The notes beneath the pieces were generated by a model that was not told the origin of the DNA, ran no database searches, and saw only the letters and a program-made list of their open reading frames with translations. A stretch of DNA of 10,816 bases, from NCBI GenBank assembly GCA_020718965.1, contig DYRE01000049.1:1-10816 (forward strand), written 5' to 3'. Below are positions 6,599 to 10,816 of the stretch, in pieces. Position 1 is the first letter of the stretch; every line of letters begins with the position of its first letter. The translations under genes were made by a program, and so were the position numbers. Source of the stretch: Desulfomonile tiedjei. Its GTDB lineage: Bacteria; Desulfobacterota; Desulfomonilia; Desulfomonilales; Desulfomonilaceae.

Positions 6599-9244
6599 TC
6601 CCCTAAATCGAATCCTGCTGCGGGTTTGTATGGCGTAACAGACTTGATGGATCTTATTCCGGTCCCGTTGAGACACCTGGCTCATGAAAAGGATGTCATC
6701 AGACATTTTGACCCGGGTGATCTTATCCTGGACAAAGGCACATCGGCTGTAAGGGTTGTTTATCTTGTTTCTGGATCCGCGGGGGTAGTTCTAAAAAACA
6801 ACGACAACGAGAGCATAGTAGTTGACTCCCGAGGGCCGGGGGATATCTTTGGGGGAATTGAGTTTTTTACAGGAGTTCCGTGGCAATCTGACGCAGAGTT
6901 GATCGCTGATGAACCGGTGAAAGCTCTGGACATGTCCGTGGAAGATTTCGAAAAGCTCCTGAGAGAAAGTCCTGATTTCATTGTCGGTCTGATCAGGAAT
7001 CTCGTCCGAAAAATAATGTCTCTTGACCGCATTATGTTGAAAAGTAAGCTCAAGAGACGCTCCTTGCAATCATTGATCAGCCAGGAAAATCACATATTCC
7101 CTGATTACGTTATTGGGGAATATATCAAACGCAACCTCAGTTCGAATATAGAAGATCTGGCTAACTCTGACGGGCCCGCCCTGATAATAGGAGAAAGCGG
7201 GGTAGGCAAGGAAGTTATCGCCCATCAAGTATTCAAGAAGAGCCGGCACTGCAAGGAAGTTTTTCTTGTCCTTGATTTACACAGGACTTCAGAGAATTTG
7301 CTAACCAGCCCGCTGGACCAGGGCTCCGAAAGCCTGGATGAGAAAGCGCTCACAGATAAGCAAATGAGGTTACTCTTTGGAACTGAGGAGCCGGGGCGTG
7401 ATGGATCCATGAAGGAAACCGCCGGCTATTTTGAACTGAGTGAAGACGGTACACTGCTTATTCGAGGAATTGAAAAGCTTACACCCATCTGCCAGATGAA
7501 ATTGATGGAGGCTATCATAACGGAAACCTTCAAAAGATGCGGGGGCATGACTCAATTGAGGGCCAAGGTCAGATTGATAGCAACAACCAGACTGGCTCCT
7601 GTTGACATAGCTCTAGAGAATCACCCGCTTATTTTTGGTCTCCTCGAAAGATCCATAACAATACCGCCCCTTAGGAACAGAAGACGGGAAATTCCTGTCC
7701 TGATCAGTCATTATCTCAAGAAATATCAGACAGAACTAGGGCGCAATCTGGGTGAGTTGCCAAAAGAAACTTTGAAGACTCTCCTTAATTATTCCTGGCC
7801 TGGAAATGACCTGGAACTGTCCAATACACTGAAAAGGGCTATTCTGGTTTGCGAGAGGAGTGTACTCCGACCTCAGGATATATATTTTGACCTGCAAAGG
7901 ATTCAGGGGAAATGGAAGTTCAATCTATTCAGATTTTCTTTTATTAAGAAAGCTTTTTTGAGTCCTCTTTTTCCCGCTATGTTGCAAAGCGCAGTAGCTC
8001 CATTCTTTTTCTTGATACTACTACTCCTGTTCCTCGGTCCCGCTGATCCAATGCAAAACCCTGCAGCGCTTATTAGTTGGGCTTTGGGATGGCCTATATT
8101 AATTGTTGGGTCACTTTTCTGGGCCAGGTTCTGGTGTTCTCTTTGTCCAATAGGTGTCATTGCAAATCTGGCCAAGAAATTGGTGTCGCTTGAAAGACCG
8201 TTCCCCGCATTTCTGAAAAAACACTCGGATTTTTTGATAGCAGGGGCCGTTCTTTTTATTATTTGGTTTGAAACCGCTACAAATATCCGGAATTCTCCAA
8301 TGATTCTAGGTATGCTTCTTGTTGCGATGTTACTTTCAGCCATACTTGTTTCGATGGTATACGAGCGTCAATCATGGTGCCTGTATTTATGCGGTTTGGG
8401 AGGAATGGTTGGTGTTTTGTCAAAAACTTCTTTTATTGAACTTCGCGCCAACAGCAATGTCTGTATTTCGGAATGTTCGTCCAACGAGTGCTTCCTGGGA
8501 ACCGCGGATAGCGAAGGATGCCAGTTTGGACACGCTGGACCGCGACTGAGAAGCAACAGGGTATGTCGACTGTGCGGTCAATGTGTCAAGAATTGTCCTC
8601 ATGGCGCCATCAGCCTTAATTTAAGGCCTCCAGGAGAAGAGTTGTGGCAACTTAGCCAGAGACATGCCGGCACGGCGTTTCTTGTCCTGGGTATGATCGG
8701 TGGGCTTTTCAGTGAGATGGTTAGCAAAATGCCCGAATATAAGGCTATATCATCTGCCGCCTCATTGAATTCCGTTATTTTCTTCAGTTTGATTTTTCTG
8801 GTTGTTATAGTTAGCCTGAACCTCATGACTTTGGCCGCAGCCAGGATATCTTCCCAGGTTCTTGGCGACACCCTTCGACAGAACTACGCCCGTTTTGGTC
8901 TCGCCCTGCTACCCCTTACGTTGAGTTGTTTCACTGCTTTTCATGTCTACTATTTGATTAACCTGGGAGTACACATCCCGATCATCATGAGTAGGTATTT
9001 TGACATTGAGATACTGAGAAGTCTGGTAATCACCGTCAATCCCGCAACAACCCAAGCCATCCAGTATGTTATTTTAGTGATCGGATTGCTCTGGACGTTA
9101 ATTACGCAGTTTAAGCTTGGACAATGGAGTGACAAGAAATGGACCCAAAAACTCCAGGGAGTCGCTCCACACGCGGCTGTCTCGATTATAATCGCATTTT
9201 TAATGATTCAGGCCATTGATGCTTTTTTTTACACCGTACATTAA
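6596..9244 (+). CDS. Cyclic-nucleotide-binding-like / degenerate sigma-54-type AAA+ / NapH-NosR-like 4Fe-4S membrane fusion protein
   Basis: This is a three-part protein of about 882 residues. First comes a CRP-like cNMP-binding fold (about 6650-7050), whose phosphate-cassette region reads GDIFGG without the usual Glu/Arg pair. Second is an AAA+ domain of the sigma-54-activator family (about 7100-7900): Walker A GESGVGKE is intact at 7190-7213, but the Walker B acidic pair is Arg-Gly (7463-7468), the GAFTGA loop is absent, and the sensor-II GNVREL is GNDLEL. Third is a membrane part with about nine hydrophobic segments, cytosol-facing CSLCPIG (8135) and CLYLCG (8378), and a ferredoxin-like region with Cys at 8462, 8474, 8489 and 8519 plus CRLCGQCVKNCP (8564-8599). 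There is no Fis-type HTH. It may be a membrane electron-transfer or redox-sensing protein controlled by a bound ligand; the function is inference. The start is TTG 6596, preceded by GGAG (6584-6587) 8 bases upstream; TTG 6569, without a ribosome site, and ATG 6647 are alternatives. Confidence 0.88.
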   Translation: MSPKSNPAAGLYGVTDLMDLIPVPLRHLAHEKDVIRHFDPGDLILDKGTSAVRVVYLVSGSAGVVLKNNDNESIVVDSRGPGDIFGGIEFFTGVPWQSDAELIADEPVKALDMSVEDFEKLLRESPDFIVGLIRNLVRKIMSLDRIMLKSKLKRRSLQSLISQENHIFPDYVIGEYIKRNLSSNIEDLANSDGPALIIGESGVGKEVIAHQVFKKSRHCKEVFLVLDLHRTSENLLTSPLDQGSESLDEKALTDKQMRLLFGTEEPGRDGSMKETAGYFELSEDGTLLIRGIEKLTPICQMKLMEAIITETFKRCGGMTQLRAKVRLIATTRLAPVDIALENHPLIFGLLERSITIPPLRNRRREIPVLISHYLKKYQTELGRNLGELPKETLKTLLNYSWPGNDLELSNTLKRAILVCERSVLRPQDIYFDLQRIQGKWKFNLFRFSFIKKAFLSPLFPAMLQSAVAPFFFLILLLLFLGPADPMQNPAALISWALGWPILIVGSLFWARFWCSLCPIGVIANLAKKLVSLERPFPAFLKKHSDFLIAGAVLFIIWFETATNIRNSPMILGMLLVAMLLSAILVSMVYERQSWCLYLCGLGGMVGVLSKTSFIELRANSNVCISECSSNECFLGTADSEGCQFGHAGPRLRSNRVCRLCGQCVKNCPHGAISLNLRPPGEELWQLSQRHAGTAFLVLGMIGGLFSEMVSKMPEYKAISSAASLNSVIFFSLIFLVVIVSLNLMTLAAARISSQVLGDTLRQNYARFGLALLPLTLSCFTAFHVYYLINLGVHIPIIMSRYFDIEILRSLVITVNPATTQAIQYVILVIGLLWTLITQFKLGQWSDKKWTQKLQGVAPHAAVSIIIAFLMIQAIDAFFYTVH

Positions 9245-9301
9245 ATCACGTCAGTTTCCTGAAGAAATTCGCAAGTATTCTGAATAGATGAATTTAAATG
9301 C

Positions 9302-9310
9302 TGATATAAT
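9302..9310 (+). promoter_or_regulatory. Extended -10 promoter for the polyprenyl synthase gene
   Basis: TGATATAAT is a perfect TGN extended -10 joined to a consensus TATAAT (9305-9310). No good -35 lies 16-18 bases upstream, which is usual for extended -10 promoters. Transcription would begin near 9316-9318, downstream of the longest open-frame TTG at 9311 but upstream of the preferred start at 9386, giving a leader of about 70 bases. Confidence 0.5.
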
Positions 9311-9374
9311 TTGTCGCTCCACTTATGGCTGAATCACAGACACAACTCAAGTTTACAGGATGACAAAATATTCC

Positions 9375-9388
9375 GGAGAACAAGCTTG
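9375..9388 (+). promoter_or_regulatory. Ribosome binding site and TTG start of the polyprenyl synthase
   Basis: GGAG at 9375-9378 is placed 7 bases before TTG 9386. The upstream in-frame TTG at 9311 follows the -10 box TATAAT directly and has no ribosome binding site, so it is unlikely to be used. ATG 9416 also lacks one. Confidence 0.6.
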
Positions 9389-10351
9389 GATCTTTTAGAA
9401 TCAATTCAAACAACAATGGATAAGCTGGAATCCGAGCTTATTCAACAACTAAAAAGTCGTGTTCCCGTAGCGTTTGAGATCGGGGCTCATATAATGAATA
9501 GCGGGGGTAAGAGGATTCGACCACAGTTGACCGTGATTTCGGCCCGGATCGGTGGATATACTGGAATGGACGCCATTACCCTTTCCGGGGCCATAGAATG
9601 TATACACACCGCTACCCTGTTACATGACGACGTGGTTGATTACGCCGAAACCAGACGTGGAAGACCAGCCGCTAACACGCTGTGGTCCAATGAAATGTGT
9701 GTCTTGGGGGGTGATTTCATACTGGCCAAAGCCTTTTCGGCTCTAACGTCTCTCAAAAACCTTAGAATTCTCGAAATAGTCTCAAACACCACAGCAAGGT
9801 TAAGCGAAGGCGAGTTGTTTCAGATGGCAAACATCGGAAACATCGATTTTTCTGAAGAAGATTATGTGCAGGTAATAACCGACAAAACTGCGATTCTTAT
9901 GGAGACTGCCTGTAGATGTGGATCGATCCTTGGAGGACTCGGCTCCGAGGAGGAGGAAGCCTTGTCAAGGTTCGGATTCAATCTGGGTGTAGCGTTCCAG
10001 ATGACTGATGACCTCATCGATTACCGATCAGACAAGGAGACCATGGGGAAGAATCCTGGCAAAGATCTGGAAGAAGGGAAATTGACTCTTCCTCTAATAT
10101 CGGCGTTAAAACTAGCTACTCCGGATGAAAAGAAAATAGTTAAAGACATAATCTCCTCTGGATCAGTCTCACCCGATGACTTCATGTGGGTCAAAGAATT
10201 TATTTCTCGCAGAGAAGGAACAGTTGAAACACTGGCTCGCGGCCGTCAATATCTGGCAAAGGCCGTTGAGAGCCTTTCGTTATTCAAGGATTCTGAAGAA
10301 AAGAGAGCGCTAATTAAAATCTCGGATCGAATCCTACATCGAACATATTGA
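9386..10351 (+). CDS. ispB: Long-chain trans-polyprenyl diphosphate synthase (octaprenyl-type, IspB family)
   Basis: This enzyme adds isopentenyl diphosphate units in trans to an allylic primer, making the C40-range prenyl diphosphate used for a quinone side chain. From TTG 9386 the protein is 321 residues, close to the 323 of E. coli IspB. The motifs seen are GGKRIRP (9503-9523, IPP binding), the first aspartate-rich motif DDVVD (9626-9640) followed by a RRG, and the second aspartate-rich motif DDLID (10007-10021). The segment just before the first motif, IHTATLLH, is the IspB-type pattern: a small Ala at the fifth position upstream leaves the product tunnel open, which favours a long-chain product over FPP or GGPP. 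The exact chain length cannot be read from sequence. The gene has its own extended -10 promoter and is probably transcribed separately from the Fe-S fusion gene, though both could be co-transcribed. No key residue is missing. Confidence 0.9.
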   Translation: MDLLESIQTTMDKLESELIQQLKSRVPVAFEIGAHIMNSGGKRIRPQLTVISARIGGYTGMDAITLSGAIECIHTATLLHDDVVDYAETRRGRPAANTLWSNEMCVLGGDFILAKAFSALTSLKNLRILEIVSNTTARLSEGELFQMANIGNIDFSEEDYVQVITDKTAILMETACRCGSILGGLGSEEEEALSRFGFNLGVAFQMTDDLIDYRSDKETMGKNPGKDLEEGKLTLPLISALKLATPDEKKIVKDIISSGSVSPDDFMWVKEFISRREGTVETLARGRQYLAKAVESLSLFKDSEEKRALIKISDRILHRTY

Positions 10352-10358
10352 CGATTTG

Positions 10359-10385
10359 TTGACATAACTGCGCTAGATTGATAAA
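10359..10385 (+). promoter_or_regulatory. Possible promoter for the bamD-like gene
   Basis: A consensus -35 TTGACA lies at 10359-10364, just after the prenyl synthase stop. The best -10 is weak: GATAAA (10380-10385) at 15-base spacing or TAAACA (10382-10387) at 17. The start codon follows about 40 bases later. No terminator hairpin is seen in the gap, so co-transcription with the prenyl synthase is also possible. Confidence 0.35.
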
Positions 10386-10423
10386 CATCTCGCAAGTGAT
10401 GTAATTTGAGAGGAAATTCCAGA

Positions 10424-10816
10424 GTGTTGTCAATATACCGTTTCGTTCTGCTGACATTGCTTGTAACGCTGGCGACTGGTTGCCAGTCCTGGTGGGCGGC
10501 TGATGTCAAAGATAAAACTGTATCAGCGGAGGAACTCTTTAATCAGGGAAAAGAGAGAATAAAAGAAAAGCAATATCAGGATGGCATAAATATTCTGGAG
10601 AAATTGAAATCAGGCCACCCTGAATTCAAACAGATGCCTGAGGTTTATCTGGCCATAGCTGATTCATTTTACGACGAAGGGTCGTATGACAAGGCCATTG
10701 CACGCTATCTCCAATTCATGGAGCTGTACCCGGGTGACAAAGAGGCTCCGAGGGCGAGATATCAAATTGCAATGTCCTATTTTAATCAGATCAAGAACAC
10801 CGACCTTGACAACTCC
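10424..10816 (+). CDS. bamD: Outer membrane assembly lipoprotein, BamD-like TPR protein (3' end outside window)
   Basis: BamD is the lipoprotein partner of BamA in the machine that folds beta-barrel proteins into the outer membrane; it acts on the periplasmic face. The visible 131 codons begin with GTG 10424, preceded by AGGA (10411-10414) at 9 bases. A short N-terminus with one Arg is followed by a hydrophobic stretch and a lipobox-like LATGC, with the lipidated Cys at codon 20 (10481-10483). The -3 position is Ala rather than the commoner Leu, a mild deviation. After that come TPR-type helices: a SAEELFNQG segment, then KQYQDGINILEKL, then a second repeat with YDKAIARYLQFMELYPG and ARYQIAMSYFNQI, which is the usual BamD pattern and order. 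The frame stays open to the right edge. Another outer-membrane TPR lipoprotein such as a YbgF/CpoB-like protein is less likely, because CpoB normally has a signal peptide without lipidation and an N-terminal coiled coil. Confidence 0.82.
   Translation, partial: MLSIYRFVLLTLLVTLATGCQSWWAADVKDKTVSAEELFNQGKERIKEKQYQDGINILEKLKSGHPEFKQMPEVYLAIADSFYDEGSYDKAIARYLQFMELYPGDKEAPRARYQIAMSYFNQIKNTDLDNS

Noticed and set aside
6528..6638. Small ORF of 36 codons in the gap before the fusion gene (begins MLRKFLFC)
   Set aside because: It has a weak ribosome site, overlaps the fusion gene start in another frame, and has no recognisable similarity or regulatory-leader pattern.
7903..8343. Minus-strand ORF of 146 codons opposite the membrane module
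   Set aside because: It lies wholly antisense to well-supported transmembrane coding sequence and shows no recognisable motif.
9250..9272. Short inverted repeats (TCAG/CTGA and TTTC/GAAA) after the fusion gene
   Set aside because: Stems are only four bases and no T-tract follows, so they do not support a terminator or operator.

Overview
The window is four same-strand (+) genes from a Gram-negative bacterium. A BamD-type outer-membrane assembly lipoprotein shows that an outer membrane is present. The moderate base composition, TTG/GTG starts, a ferredoxin-containing membrane protein and a Pfa-like lipid/polyketide megasynthase suggest an anaerobic Desulfobacterota-type (former Deltaproteobacteria) organism. 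That placement is inference; no marker here fixes the taxon.

Layout: (1) 2-6433, the 3' part of a giant iterative type I polyketide/fatty-acid synthase. It is already open at the left edge and reads acyltransferase - ketosynthase - ACP - ACP - ketoreductase - dehydratase - phosphopantetheinyl transferase. (2) 6596-9244, an unusual fusion: a cyclic-nucleotide-binding-like sensor, a degenerate sigma-54-activator-type AAA+ domain, and a polytopic NapH/NosR-like membrane module with ferredoxin cysteines. (3) 9386-10351, a long-chain trans-polyprenyl diphosphate synthase of IspB type. (4) 10424 to the right edge, the N-terminal part of a BamD-like TPR lipoprotein. The gaps are 162, 141 and 72 bases (with the starts chosen here). 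They hold plausible sigma-70-like promoter elements but no convincing intrinsic terminator. There are no RNA genes, mobile elements or CRISPR arrays.

How they may fit together: the megasynthase should build a reduced or partly unsaturated acyl/polyketide chain and carries its own activating enzyme (PPTase). The second gene looks like a ligand- or redox-linked membrane protein rather than a classical transcription activator, because the sigma-54 contact loop, part of the ATPase machinery and the DNA-binding domain are missing. The prenyl synthase would supply a quinone side chain, and BamD belongs to the essential envelope machinery. A link between the lipid synthase and the Fe-S fusion protein is suggested only by adjacency.

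The most notable points are: a threonine at the expected phosphopantetheine-serine position in both ACPs of a synthase that carries its own PPTase; the sensor/AAA+/Fe-S membrane fusion with systematically eroded ATPase motifs; and start-site corrections for genes 2 and 3.
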